A stretch of DNA of 64,000 nucleotides, from the NCBI GenBank assembly GCA_020639155.1, contig JACKHF010000001.1, positions 1,612,001 to 1,676,000 of the forward strand, in the 5' to 3' direction. Numbering within the stretch: position 1 is the first letter of the stretch; each line of letters opens with the position of its first letter. Shown piece after piece: positions 1 to 8,683 of this stretch. Position numbers and translations under genes: made by a program. A model generated the notes under the pieces. It was given only the letters and a program-made list of their open reading frames with translations. It searched no databases and was not told where the DNA came from. The stretch is from Phycisphaeraceae bacterium. Its GTDB lineage: Bacteria > Planctomycetota > Phycisphaerae > Phycisphaerales > UBA1924.

Positions 1-164
1 TCGCGGATACGCAGCTGTGATCGGTGGATGCCCCGCGTGCGTGCACAATCGGGCAGCATTGCATCGAATACGTGCGAGAGATCGGCACCGGAGATACGGA
101 TGACTGCTCGCGCGGCCTGGCCTGCGGGTGTTGCGAGCGCGCAGATGGTGTCTCCCGTCGCCAT
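1..164 (-). CDS. mnmE: tRNA modification GTPase MnmE, N-terminal fragment (cut by window edge)
   Basis: Only the first 54 codons lie in the window; the gene runs off the left edge. The reading begins MATGDTICALATPAGQ and continues ARAVIRISG, which matches the start of MnmE/TrmE, where D-T-I-x-A-x-A-T-P and A-V-I-R-I-S-G form the N-terminal formyl-THF-binding domain. In known systems MnmE acts with MnmG to modify U34 of certain tRNAs in the cytoplasm. The ATG overlaps the queE stop by one base (TGATG), so it is probably translationally coupled and the last visible gene of a guaB-queE-mnmE operon. The GTPase domain is outside the window. The call rests on the N-terminus only but the motif is distinctive. 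Confidence 0.88.
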   Translation of the reverse strand, partial: MATGDTICALATPAGQAARAVIRISGADLSHVFDAMLPDCARTRGIHRSQLRIR

Positions 165-955
165 CAGGTGCCACGTGTGTTGCCGAAGAGTTCCACGTGC
201 AATCGATGGCAGTATCGCCAGCCACGCTGCACGCACAGATCAGCAGCCCACGCGACCGATTCGGGCGTCGGCACCGTTACGCCTTCCGGCATGAGCATGA
301 TGTTGCAGGGTTCTACCGAAGGAAGTTGCGCGAGCAGGGTATCGATCTCTGTGACGTCCTCATCATTCCGCACGACAAACTTGAGCTGGTGCGATGGATA
401 GTCTGAGATGAGTTGTGTCAACGCCTCGATATTCAAGCGCAGCTTCTCATGCCGATCGTGCCACACGCCGCTTTGATCGCGAGGATCATTCTTTGCAGGG
501 GTCGAGTGCGAGAGCTTGGGGCTCAGACTCATCAGGTCGCAATGCAGCGATCGTGCCGATCGATAGATCGTTCCTGCGGTTTCGATCGTGATGTGCATGC
601 CGAGTTCGTGCACGCGCTGGCACAACGGCTCGATCGCATCGAACAGCATTGGCTCGCCGCCAGTCAGCACCATGTGACGGATGTTGTGGTCGAATGCTGC
701 CCTTGCAGCATCGATGGTCTCGTCGATCGTGCGCATTGTTTTTTCAGGGTGCCAGCTCGCGTACGGCGTGTCGCACCACGTGCATCGCAAATTGCATCCG
801 CTTGTGCGCACGAAAAAACTGGGTACGCCGGTAAGTGCGCCCTCGCCTTGGATCGACGTGAACATCTCGCTTATAGGCAGTTTGTCACGCACGCGTGCTG
901 TTTGCGAGACGTGCGGATCGTGCTCTATCGGAAGCTGGATTGCGTCAGAACTCAT
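164..955 (-). CDS. queE: 7-carboxy-7-deazaguanine synthase QueE (radical SAM)
   Basis: A 263-residue radical SAM protein. QueE converts 6-carboxytetrahydropterin to 7-carboxy-7-deazaguanine in the queuosine/preQ0 pathway. The N-terminus has the family signature FTSIQGEG, then FVRTSGCNLRCTWCDTPYA with the cluster-binding CxxxCxxC at Cys54, Cys58 and Cys61. The following VLTGGEPML fits the SAM-binding GGE motif. It starts 6 bp after the guaB stop and its own stop overlaps the mnmE ATG. Two of the three genes in the operon thus bear on tRNA wobble-base modification. No strong Shine-Dalgarno is visible, consistent with coupling to guaB. Length is within the usual range for QueE. Confidence 0.93.
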   Translation of the reverse strand: MSSDAIQLPIEHDPHVSQTARVRDKLPISEMFTSIQGEGALTGVPSFFVRTSGCNLRCTWCDTPYASWHPEKTMRTIDETIDAARAAFDHNIRHMVLTGGEPMLFDAIEPLCQRVHELGMHITIETAGTIYRSARSLHCDLMSLSPKLSHSTPAKNDPRDQSGVWHDRHEKLRLNIEALTQLISDYPSHQLKFVVRNDEDVTEIDTLLAQLPSVEPCNIMLMPEGVTVPTPESVAWAADLCVQRGWRYCHRLHVELFGNTRGT

Positions 956-961
956 GCGTGG

Positions 962-2560
962 TCACACACCGGGCATGTGCTCGACGGTGTAGTTTGGTGA
1001 TTCTTTCGTGATACGGATGTCGTGCGGATGGTTCTCGACAACGGTTGCTCCTGAGACCTTGCAGAACTTTGCTTCAGCTCGGAACGTATCGAGTGTTGCG
1101 CACCCGCAATATCCCATCGCAGCGCGGAGGCCGCCGACGAGCTGGTACACGAACTCTGCGAGATGCCCTCGATACGCGACGAGACCCTCGACTCCCTCGG
1201 GCACGAACTTGCGATCGTCGGCTTTCTTCTGCTGCAACTGATCGGCTTGGCCGTAGCGGTCGGCACTGCCCGCATTCATTGCGCCCTCGGACCCCATGCC
1301 GCGATAGCTCTTGTAGCGTCTGCCGTGATGGATCACAAGCTCGCCCGGTGATTCGTGCAGTCCTGCAAAGAGCGAACCGAGCATGACACAGCTTGCACCC
1401 GCAGCGATTGCCTTTGCGATGTCGCCCGACATGCGGATGCCGCCGTCAGCGATCACAGGAATGTCCTTCCCGGTCCGCTGGGCACCCTCGACTGCGTTGA
1501 ACACCGCGGTGATCTGTGGCATGCCCACACCGGTGACGACACGCGTTGTGCAGATGGACCCCGGACCGATACCGACCTTGATCGCGTCGGCACCCGCATT
1601 GATCAGATCGACAGCAGCTTCAGCGGTTGCGATATTGCCTGCGATGACATCGATATTGCGTGATGCTTTGATCGCGCGAACAGTCTCGATGACGTTGCTT
1701 GAGTGTCCGTGCGCTGTGTCAACGATGATGACATCGGCACCAGCTTCGATGAGTGCGTCGACACGATCAAGCTGACCTACACCGACCGCTCCGCCACAAC
1801 GGAGTCTGCCTCGCGAATCTGTGCATGCGTTGGGGTAGTCGCTCAGGCGTTCGATATCGCGCATCGTGACCATGCCGCTCAGCATGCCCGCGTCATCGAT
1901 CAGCAGAAGTTTCTCGACCTTGTTGCGGTTGAGCACCGCTTCTGCTTCCTGCAATGTCGTGGTGGGCGATGCGGTGATGAGTCCGTCCTTTGTCATGACA
2001 TCCTGTACAAGCGTGCTTGCATCCTCAACAAACTTCAGATCTCGGCGCGTGAGGATGCCCATGAGTTTGCCGTGCGTGCGGAGTTCGAGATCACCGTCTG
2101 CAACAACAGGGAATCCTGAAACACCGTGCGTGCGCATCAACTCGCGTGCGCGTCCGACGGTGGTTGTCGGCCCGAGTGTGATTGGATCGGTGATGATGCC
2201 GTTGGCCGATCGCTTGACCTTTGCCACTTCGCGCGCCTGCGCTTCGATGGGCAGGTTTTTGTGGATAATGCCAATGCCCCCCTCGAGTGCGAGCGCGATG
2301 GCAAGTGCCGATTCGGTCACGGTATCCATTGGTGCCGAGAGAAGCGGGATGTTCAGAGTAATGGAGTTTGTCAGCCGGGTACGCGTGCTTGCATTTGCTG
2401 GAAGGATGCTCGAAGCGCGCGGGATGAGAAGCACATCATCAAAGGTGATGCCTTCCTGCACGACTTTGCCTGCGCCAACGAGACCACCGCTCGGTCCAGC
2501 GTATTGGCCTGCAGATGCGTTCAGATCCGGTTGTGAAGTGGAAAGTGCTGCCATGCACAT
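962..2560 (-). CDS. guaB: Inosine-5'-monophosphate dehydrogenase
   Basis: A 532-residue protein that oxidises IMP to XMP with NAD+, the committed step to GMP. An N-terminal catalytic segment (GITFDDVLLIPR) is followed by a paired CBS region around residues 120-240 (GVSGFPVV, LMGILTRRDL, LLIDDAGMLSG). The catalytic barrel resumes with VDTAHGHS, the Cys loop GIGPGSICTTRVVTGVG, and the flap region YRGMGSEGAM. A nearby in-frame ATG at 2554 is an alternative start; neither has a convincing Shine-Dalgarno. The first about 35 residues are an unconserved extension. It heads the guaB-queE-mnmE operon, which makes sense in that GTP is the precursor of deazapurines and the substrate of MnmE. Confidence 0.96.
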   Translation of the reverse strand: MCMAALSTSQPDLNASAGQYAGPSGGLVGAGKVVQEGITFDDVLLIPRASSILPANASTRTRLTNSITLNIPLLSAPMDTVTESALAIALALEGGIGIIHKNLPIEAQAREVAKVKRSANGIITDPITLGPTTTVGRARELMRTHGVSGFPVVADGDLELRTHGKLMGILTRRDLKFVEDASTLVQDVMTKDGLITASPTTTLQEAEAVLNRNKVEKLLLIDDAGMLSGMVTMRDIERLSDYPNACTDSRGRLRCGGAVGVGQLDRVDALIEAGADVIIVDTAHGHSSNVIETVRAIKASRNIDVIAGNIATAEAAVDLINAGADAIKVGIGPGSICTTRVVTGVGMPQITAVFNAVEGAQRTGKDIPVIADGGIRMSGDIAKAIAAGASCVMLGSLFAGLHESPGELVIHHGRRYKSYRGMGSEGAMNAGSADRYGQADQLQQKKADDRKFVPEGVEGLVAYRGHLAEFVYQLVGGLRAAMGYCGCATLDTFRAEAKFCKVSGATVVENHPHDIRITKESPNYTVEHMPGV

Positions 2561-2636
2561 GCTTGGCTGGAACTCTCACAGAGTCAACACATATATTGCA
2601 ACTTCGCGGATTCTGCACAGAAAATGCGGTTCTGAT

Positions 2637-4112
2637 CTATCGACGCTGGGAGTACAGGTTCCCAAACTCGATGTAATCGAACACGTTTAGCGTGCCGTTG
2701 CCGTCCAGATCACACTCGGGGTTTCCTGCGGCGTAATCTGTCCCGAACGCGATGTAATCAAAGATGGTGTACTCACAGTCGTGGTTCCAGTCCGCGATGA
2801 ACTGGAACTCCTGCCCCGTGGACTCGGCGTACAGCAGCACCGCTTCGAAGGTCTCTTCGGCGCACGGGAGAATCTCGGTTGGTGGTGGAGCAAAAGAAGG
2901 ACCACGAAGTTCGATCGTAAAGCCCCAAGCGCCGCGGTTTGCATATGACCAGTCCTGAGATGTGCCCGAGGATGGATAAAGTGCCGAGTACCATGGACCG
3001 GGTGTATATGGCATGCTGTGAACGGCCAGGATTGCGTTGCGCATGCCAACTGCAAGATTGACAAACGCCTGGTTGTCCGGTGAGGGTGTTGATGTATATG
3101 CCCAGGGATACAGCAGCAGCGGGCCGTAGCTATGCACATCGATTGATGCACGCAGGTTCGGGTATTGCATCATGAGATTGCTCATGGCTGTTGTCTCAGG
3201 CTCGCTGAACGGAGCCGTGCCCCAGTAGACATTGCTGTTCGGGTTCGCGTTCCCTGCTGAACTGTGCGGGAGCGAAAGCCCCCACTGGAACGCCCAGTTG
3301 CGGTTCAGATCAACGCCAAACGTGCCGTTCCCGTTGTTGCGACGGTTCTTTCGCCAGAACCGTTCTGTTGTCCACGTGTAGTCGAACCCGTCCGGGTTTG
3401 AGACAGGCACAAATACAAACTCAACCTCGTTGAGCAGTGCATCAATGCGTGGGTCGGTGTCGGCGTTTGTAATGAGTTGATCGATGAAATAGGTGACGCA
3501 CATCGGGCTGATCCACTCGCGTGCGTGCTGAACACCATTGATGAACACGAGTGGACGGCACCCGGGGACCGAAGGCAGATCCCGTCGAATCGAGACCGCT
3601 GTCATGTCACGCCCTTCGATTGTCTGGCCGAACGTCCACAACGTGGCGAGGTCCGGGCGGGAGTTGACGAGCGAACTGATCCTCGCCATGATGGCAGCTT
3701 CGTTTCGGAACTCTTCGTAGAAGGTCACGCCATCGAGCGCCTGCCCCTGCTGCATGGAAGCCAGAATGCGAGCATTCTCCTCGTCCACGGTTGTCTGCAG
3801 GTTGTCGATCAGCACCTCGAAGGTAAGCCCGGATTCCTGTAGAACTACGAACTGTTCTGGCGTGACGCGATATTCAGCCTGATTGTCGCGGATCGAGTGC
3901 GACCACATGTCATCTGAAAGTGATTCCATTGTGCGCACATCGCGGATGGTGTCCACCTGTACGCGCACGAGCTTGTGCCCGTCATACCGGACGACTGGGT
4001 CTCCGGGATTGCCGAGCGGCTGAGCGAACGAAGTGGTTGCACAAAGCAACCCAGTCCCCGCAGCAAAGAGGGTGAGCACGGATCGATGGATCAGATAGGC
4101 TTGTGTACGCAT
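2637..4112 (-). CDS. Secreted M14 zinc carboxypeptidase with C-terminal dockerin-like tail (copy A)
   Basis: I chose the ATG at 4112 because it opens a clear signal peptide (MRTQAYLIHR followed by a hydrophobic stretch ending SFA-Q at about residue 30), giving 491 residues. Residues 35-130 look like a pro-region. The M14 domain has zinc ligands His196 and Glu199 in QHAREW, the substrate-binding Asn-Arg at 270-271 (DLNRNW), third ligand His327 (DVHSYG) and catalytic Glu401 (ELRGPS). Residues about 440-491 hold two Asp-rich loops (DWNHDC and DLDGNGTLNVFDY) ending in QRR, like the dockerin-type tails of Phycisphaerae exported proteins; its role is unknown to me. It is a close paralogue of the next gene, with which it is tandem. 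The start has an extended -10 box 6 nt upstream and no Shine-Dalgarno. Confidence 0.93.
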   Translation of the reverse strand: MRTQAYLIHRSVLTLFAAGTGLLCATTSFAQPLGNPGDPVVRYDGHKLVRVQVDTIRDVRTMESLSDDMWSHSIRDNQAEYRVTPEQFVVLQESGLTFEVLIDNLQTTVDEENARILASMQQGQALDGVTFYEEFRNEAAIMARISSLVNSRPDLATLWTFGQTIEGRDMTAVSIRRDLPSVPGCRPLVFINGVQHAREWISPMCVTYFIDQLITNADTDPRIDALLNEVEFVFVPVSNPDGFDYTWTTERFWRKNRRNNGNGTFGVDLNRNWAFQWGLSLPHSSAGNANPNSNVYWGTAPFSEPETTAMSNLMMQYPNLRASIDVHSYGPLLLYPWAYTSTPSPDNQAFVNLAVGMRNAILAVHSMPYTPGPWYSALYPSSGTSQDWSYANRGAWGFTIELRGPSFAPPPTEILPCAEETFEAVLLYAESTGQEFQFIADWNHDCEYTIFDYIAFGTDYAAGNPECDLDGNGTLNVFDYIEFGNLYSQRR

Positions 4113-4127
4113 GCTTCCAATATACCA
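4110..4127 (-). promoter_or_regulatory. Candidate extended -10 of a leaderless transcript (carboxypeptidase A)
   Basis: On the minus strand TG-G-TATATT is followed by exactly 6 nt and then the ATG at 4112. Transcription would start at or next to the start codon. No purine-rich Shine-Dalgarno is present and no good -35 is visible. The paralogous gene has the same arrangement. Confidence 0.55.
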
Positions 4128-4213
4128 CGACTCAGCACAGTTGCGCGTTCGTAGTTGACGAAAAAGAGAACATTGGATACCAATCAAAGGCCGAAACTGC
4201 GAGTGACCTTCTG

Positions 4214-5686
4214 TTACCGGCGCTGGGCATAGAGCGAGTTGAACTCGATGTAATCGAGTACATTCAGCGTGCCATCATTGTTCAGATCGCACCGTAGTTC
4301 ACCAGCCACGAAGTCGGTATTGAAATCGATAAAGTCAAACACGGTGTGCTGGCAGTCGTGGTCCCAGTCAGCGATGAACTGGAACTCGTCCGCTGTCATC
4401 TCGGCAAACCGCAGCATTGCCAGGAACGTCTCCTCGGCGCACGGCAGAATCTGATTTGGTGGTGGCGCAAATGATGGGCCGCGCAACTCAAAGGTGAATG
4501 CCCACGCTCCGCCGATGGCGTAGTACCAGTCAATCGACGCACCGGATGTTGGGTAGATTGCTGTGTACGAGCGGCCATGGTTGTAGTTTTTTCCGTACAG
4601 CGCAGCGATGTCAGCCTTCATTGCGAGTCCGATCGCGTTGAACGCGCTGTCGTCCGGTGAGCCATCGGGCGTGTATCCCCATGGGTGCAGCAGCAGTTGT
4701 CCGTAGCTGTGGACGTCCAGCGCAGCACGCACATTCGGATACTGAAGAAGCAGGTTCGCAATCGCTGTGCTCTCGGGCTCGCTGAAAGGAGCTGGTCCCC
4801 AGTAGACCGCGCTGTTTGTGTTGTTGTTGCCCGCTGAGCCGTGTGGGAGTGAGACACCCCACTGGTAGTTCCAGTTCCGATTCAGATCGACACCAAAGGT
4901 ACCATCTTTATTGTCGCGTCGATTCTTTCGCCAGAATCGTTCAGTTGTCCATGTGTACTCAAAACCATCGGGGTTTGAGATGGGAACGAACACGAAGTCC
5001 ATTCTGTCGAGCAGCGCATCAATGCGTGGATCGTTCGAGGGATTCGTCATGATCTGCTCGATGTAGTACACCGTGCTCATCACGTTGATCCACTCCCGTG
5101 CGTGCTGGAGTCCGTTGACGAACATCACGGGCTTGCAGGGTGACCCAGCCTTTGCCGGACGCGATATCGAGATCGCGCGCATATCACGTCCCTCGATCGA
5201 TTGACCGAATGTCCACATGTTCACAGTTTCAGGATGCGCTGCAGCAAGCGATTCGAGTCTGTACCAGATCTGCGCAGCTGTTTTATAATCCGCATAGAAT
5301 GACGGCGCTGTTGCTTCGGGCAGTGACGCCTGTGTGCTGAGTCTTGCGTTCTCGCTATCGACAAGTTCCTGCACGTTCTGGATGAGCACCTGAAACGGGA
5401 GCCCGGACTCCTGAAGCAGCGCGAATCCTTCTGGTGTGACAAGGTACTCGGCACTGTTGTTCCGCACGCCGTGCGACCACATGTCATCTGAGATGTGCTC
5501 CATCATGCGCAGATCGCGCATCGAATCGATTTCGACACGCACGAGTTTGCTGCTGTCGTATCGAGTCACAGAAGTGCCGGGCTCTGCAAGGGGCTGGGCA
5601 ACTGCAATCCCAGCAACCCACAGGCAGGGGACTGAGATTGCCGCACGGAAGGTTGAATCGAGCAGACGTGGTGTTGTGATCCGCAT
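4214..5686 (-). CDS. Secreted M14 zinc carboxypeptidase with C-terminal dockerin-like tail (copy B)
   Basis: A 490-residue paralogue of the gene at 2637-4112, in the same orientation 101 bp upstream of it. The ATG at 5686 opens a signal peptide ending near IAVAQ. Zinc ligands are in LQHAREW, the Asn-Arg pair in DLNRNW, the third His in DVHSYG, and the catalytic Glu in ELRGPSF; all are intact. The tail again carries two Asp-rich loops (DWDHDC, DLNNDGTLNVLDY) and ends in AQRR. Both copies keep the region TTERFWRKNRR before the substrate loop. It is likely an extracytoplasmic metallocarboxypeptidase that degrades peptides. The pair looks like an old tandem duplication, because the proteins differ at many positions while the active sites are conserved. 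Confidence 0.93.
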   Translation of the reverse strand: MRITTPRLLDSTFRAAISVPCLWVAGIAVAQPLAEPGTSVTRYDSSKLVRVEIDSMRDLRMMEHISDDMWSHGVRNNSAEYLVTPEGFALLQESGLPFQVLIQNVQELVDSENARLSTQASLPEATAPSFYADYKTAAQIWYRLESLAAAHPETVNMWTFGQSIEGRDMRAISISRPAKAGSPCKPVMFVNGLQHAREWINVMSTVYYIEQIMTNPSNDPRIDALLDRMDFVFVPISNPDGFEYTWTTERFWRKNRRDNKDGTFGVDLNRNWNYQWGVSLPHGSAGNNNTNSAVYWGPAPFSEPESTAIANLLLQYPNVRAALDVHSYGQLLLHPWGYTPDGSPDDSAFNAIGLAMKADIAALYGKNYNHGRSYTAIYPTSGASIDWYYAIGGAWAFTFELRGPSFAPPPNQILPCAEETFLAMLRFAEMTADEFQFIADWDHDCQHTVFDFIDFNTDFVAGELRCDLNNDGTLNVLDYIEFNSLYAQRR

Positions 5687-5701
5687 ACACCCAATATACC
5701 A
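5684..5701 (-). promoter_or_regulatory. Candidate extended -10 of a leaderless transcript (carboxypeptidase B)
   Basis: The minus strand reads TG-G-TATATT, 6 nt, ATG at 5686. Hexamer, TG extension and spacing are identical to those of the paralogue at 4112. No Shine-Dalgarno is present. Confidence 0.55.
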
Positions 5702-5735
5702 CATCCTCGTCGCGGGCGATAGAGGGGACACGCCG

Positions 5736-5750
5736 TACACTTTCCAAATG
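5736..5750 (+). promoter_or_regulatory. Candidate -10 box abutting the start codon (5748 gene)
   Basis: TACACT, 6 nt, ATG at 5748. There is no Shine-Dalgarno. The same hexamer and spacing occur before the gene at 23696. Confidence 0.45.
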
Positions 5751-6761
5751 GCAATCCCATCAAACAGCTTTGAGCCGATCGACGAGTTGTCATTGGCAGG
5801 GCGGGTGAGCAAAGGGGATGAGGGCACGATGACACTGCTCTTTGATGCAGTGGCGTTGCCGAGTGCGATCTATGTACTTGCCGTAAGCCTGTTTGCGAGT
5901 TCGCTTCTGAGCACGATGTCCCTGCTCCCGCTCGGGTCAACACAGTCCATCGCGACAATGATTGGGTGGCTCGCGGTTCTTGTGATGGCATCCGGAGCGT
6001 ACATTCTTGATCGGGTTAAACTTGCAGGATCGCACATGGATCCTGCAGATGATGATGCACACGAAGTTCGGATGCGCTTCGCACGCACGCACCATCGCAT
6101 CCTGCGAACATTTGCAATGGTCGAGTTGTGTGCAGGCAGCGTGCTGCTTGCGATCAGCTCGTGGCTCATGCATGCCCCGGTTGCTTTGCAAATACTGGCG
6201 GTGTGCGCTGGTCCAGCAGCGATCCTTGCAGGGCTCGTCTACGCGCCCGGGCCTGCGCGTTCGGGTCTCTTGCGAGGCAAGGATGTGCTTGTGCTGAAGC
6301 CACTGCTCGTTGCGTGTGCGGTCACCGGGCTTGCACTGCTTCCTGATATTGTGACGATGCAACTGAAATCGCCTGCGTGGCGTGAAGCAGCTTTGATCGT
6401 GTGTGTGCTGGTCTGGGTTGTAGGGGACGCGATTCTTTCAGATATCGATGACGTGGAGTCTGACCAGCGATGGGGAACGGACACCGTGCCCGGTCGCATC
6501 GGCGCAAAGTGGGCGGTCTTTGCTTGTATTATTCTGCATGGAGTTGTCGTTGTTGTGCTTGCGTGTACAGCAGTCTTTGGCGCTGCGTTCGATGCAAAGA
6601 TGTGTATCGCTGTTGTGTGCTTTGGAGCGCTGACTGGTCACGAGATCATTGTGTTTCTGATGAACACACAGAGACCAGTCCGGCGCATGCGGCACTCGGT
6701 CGACACGCGCCTTGCCATCGCGTCCGGGCTCGTGCTGGCATCGTATCTGTTGATGGGGTGA
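5748..6761 (+). CDS. Polytopic membrane protein, possible UbiA-family prenyltransferase
   Basis: I chose the ATG at 5748 because the reading upstream is antisense to the carboxypeptidase start; this gives 337 residues. There are about eight hydrophobic membrane segments. Two Asp-rich loops sit where UbiA enzymes hold their prenyl-diphosphate motifs: YILDRVKLAGSHMDPADDD near residue 90, and DAILSDIDDVESDQRWGTDTVPGRIG near residue 230. The second (DxxDxxxD followed by G-T-x-x-x-P) is a reasonable match; the first lacks the classic N-D-x-x-D start. UbiA proteins prenylate aromatic substrates such as quinone precursors in the membrane, and a menaquinone gene (mqnA) lies elsewhere in the window, but substrate cannot be assigned. 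It is divergent from carboxypeptidase B. Confidence 0.55.
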   Translation: MAIPSNSFEPIDELSLAGRVSKGDEGTMTLLFDAVALPSAIYVLAVSLFASSLLSTMSLLPLGSTQSIATMIGWLAVLVMASGAYILDRVKLAGSHMDPADDDAHEVRMRFARTHHRILRTFAMVELCAGSVLLAISSWLMHAPVALQILAVCAGPAAILAGLVYAPGPARSGLLRGKDVLVLKPLLVACAVTGLALLPDIVTMQLKSPAWREAALIVCVLVWVVGDAILSDIDDVESDQRWGTDTVPGRIGAKWAVFACIILHGVVVVVLACTAVFGAAFDAKMCIAVVCFGALTGHEIIVFLMNTQRPVRRMRHSVDTRLAIASGLVLASYLLMG

Positions 6762-6771
6762 GGGTGCTGTA

Positions 6772-7008
6772 TTATGCTTCGTAGACAACGACAAGCATGA
6801 TGTCTGAATCTGCAAACCGGCGTGTGCCACCGGTGCTGATCGCACCCGGGATGGCCCGTTCGCTTGCCACGGGCATGACAGCCTGCGGCGAGATGTTGCC
6901 AAACATGTTGATAACCTTGACGCCAGACGACTTCAGCCAGGCATTGACATCCTCTTCAAGCTGATTTGGTTCGCTCTTGTGCCCGTGGAACACCTTGATC
7001 TGCTGCAT
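6772..7008 (-). CDS. Small conserved-type hypothetical protein (78 aa)
   Basis: A 78-residue soluble protein beginning MQQIKVFHGHKSEPNQLEED and ending DIMLVVVYEA. It has an alternating alpha/beta pattern: an N-terminal strand, an acidic helix leading to the NAWLKSSG turn, a strand KVINMFG, and a final strand. This resembles small single-domain proteins with I-K-V-F and I-N-x-W-L motifs found in many bacteria, but I cannot name a function. A good ribosome site (AAAGGA) lies about 10 nt before the ATG at 7008. It converges on the membrane protein ending at 6761. Confidence 0.7.
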   Translation of the reverse strand: MQQIKVFHGHKSEPNQLEEDVNAWLKSSGVKVINMFGNISPQAVMPVASERAIPGAISTGGTRRFADSDIMLVVVYEA

Positions 7009-7130
7009 CGGCTGGTCCTTTCACATCTGGGATCAGTTGTCGTTGAGCCCCATCATAAACAGCCAAACGGAACCTGTCGCCAACTCAGACGCTATAGACT
7101 GCAGTTCGCGTGTTTTGACGGAGTGGATAT

Positions 7131-8672
7131 ATGGAACAGGATATGAGCAGTCGCGGAGAATTAGCATCATGGAAGAAGGGCTGTGGAGCGGTGGTTGTTG
7201 TGGTGCTGGTCGCGATTCTGTCGGGCGGGCTGTGGCTGAACTGGCGACTGGGACTCAAGCCGAAGATCACGCGGAACTTCGTTGCCGAGATAAACACCAG
7301 ACTTGAGAAGATACCCGAATCGGATCGGGCTTGGCCTCTCTTTGTCGATGCGATGATTCTCGATGCCCAACTGAGTGACGAGGAACGCGAGCGAGCGATT
7401 CGATGGTCTGATCTTTCAGGCGCGCGTCCCGGTGATCCCGCGTGGGATGAGGCTGTGGACGCTTTTGAGGTGAACAGATCGATGCTTGAGCTTGCGTCAC
7501 AGATCGCAGCGAAGCCCGTGCTCGGGGCGATGCTTTCGGATCAGCATGATCCTCGATTTGCCCGCGCGATTGGGGAAGCTGCAGTGCATCCCAACGAGAA
7601 TCCAAGTCTTATTAATATCCTGCTGCCTCATCTGGGAACTGCGAGAAACCTGTCGAAGATGCTCGCCTTTGATGCACGTGCAGCTCTTGAAACGCACGAT
7701 CCGGATCGGTTTGTTCAGCGGATGGACGATCTCTGCAGCATCGCGTCAATGGTGTCTGAGGACGGCACGCTCATCTCTCAGTTGGTTGGATACGCCATAT
7801 GTGGACTCATGTATTCTGAGATAGGGCTTGCTCTGCAGGACTATTCGGCTGAACTTGCCGAATCGCATCTTGACAAACTCGATTCCGTGCTTGATCGGAT
7901 TGAGCAGAATCAGGTGCTTTCATGTAACATGTCGGTGGAGCGGATGTTCTTTGACGACATGCTCCAGCGCACTTACTCGGATGATGGCAACGGAAATGGA
8001 CGTATGACTCGGCAGGGTGTGAAGGAACTGGATGAGCTCATGGGTGGGTTTGCATTTGCAGCAGATGCAAATGCGCTCACTGCGCTGAACATGTTCGGGC
8101 TTGCATCTCGCAAGGAGTTGGATGCGTTCGCCGACGAATTTTACGCAACTGCTCAGACGTACGCTGACACACCTCTTTACAGTAACGCGGCTACACCAGA
8201 AGAGGTGATCGAAAAGTACATGCCATCCGAGTATGAGCAGCGCAGATACATGATTGCGCATCAGCTTGTGCCAGCGCTCGGGCAAGCGGCTGTTACGCGA
8301 TGGCAAATTCTGACGCATCATGGTGCGATGCGGGCACGAGTTGCAACTGAGCGCTACCTGAAAGACAACGGCACCATGCCACAGTCACTTGATGTGCTTC
8401 TGCCCGATTACCTCGCCGAGTTGCCGAAGGATCTGCTGGTCGATGCGCCGCTGCAATGGAGGGAGACAGAGTACGGCTGGACACTGTACTCTGTGGGGTA
8501 CGACAAGAACGATGATGGAGGCGCGCCTGAGACGGACGATGCGGGGTTGCCAACAAACGGCAACGGGCGCCAATATGTGAATCCTCGAAATAAACAGACC
8601 CAGCCGTGTGACTGGGTCATCTTCCCTGTATTCCATGTCCCCGTAACACAGGAAGGAGAGCTTGATGAGTGA
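7131..8672 (+). CDS. Membrane-anchored hypothetical protein, planctomycete type
   Basis: A 513-residue protein with a short cytoplasmic N-terminus, one transmembrane helix at about residues 19-40 (AVVVVVLVAILSGGLWL), and a large, mostly helical domain predicted outside the membrane. Near residues 400-450 it has ATERYLKDNGTMPQSLDVLLP followed by PLQW and YSVGYDKNDDGG. This pattern (A-x-E-R-Y, G-x-x-P-x-S-L, L-P-x-Y-L, D-P-x, Y-S-x-G-x-D-x-x-D-D-G-G) recurs in large planctomycete hypotheticals and resembles the tail of type-II-pilin-like proteins. The function is unknown. GGAG lies 9 nt before the ATG at 7131; a second ATG at 7143 is possible. Confidence 0.75.
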   Translation: MEQDMSSRGELASWKKGCGAVVVVVLVAILSGGLWLNWRLGLKPKITRNFVAEINTRLEKIPESDRAWPLFVDAMILDAQLSDEERERAIRWSDLSGARPGDPAWDEAVDAFEVNRSMLELASQIAAKPVLGAMLSDQHDPRFARAIGEAAVHPNENPSLINILLPHLGTARNLSKMLAFDARAALETHDPDRFVQRMDDLCSIASMVSEDGTLISQLVGYAICGLMYSEIGLALQDYSAELAESHLDKLDSVLDRIEQNQVLSCNMSVERMFFDDMLQRTYSDDGNGNGRMTRQGVKELDELMGGFAFAADANALTALNMFGLASRKELDAFADEFYATAQTYADTPLYSNAATPEEVIEKYMPSEYEQRRYMIAHQLVPALGQAAVTRWQILTHHGAMRARVATERYLKDNGTMPQSLDVLLPDYLAELPKDLLVDAPLQWRETEYGWTLYSVGYDKNDDGGAPETDDAGLPTNGNGRQYVNPRNKQTQPCDWVIFPVFHVPVTQEGELDE

Positions 8673-8683
8673 TTCAATGTGCT

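Noticed and set aside
413..1000. 195-residue plus-strand reading over queE
   Set aside because: queE has the CxxxCxxC motif on the minus strand; this frame is Cys/His/Arg-rich noise.
5436..5747. Upstream extension of the UbiA-like gene
   Set aside because: These codons lie antisense to the carboxypeptidase start and lack membrane character; the ATG at 5748 has a -10 box at the right distance.
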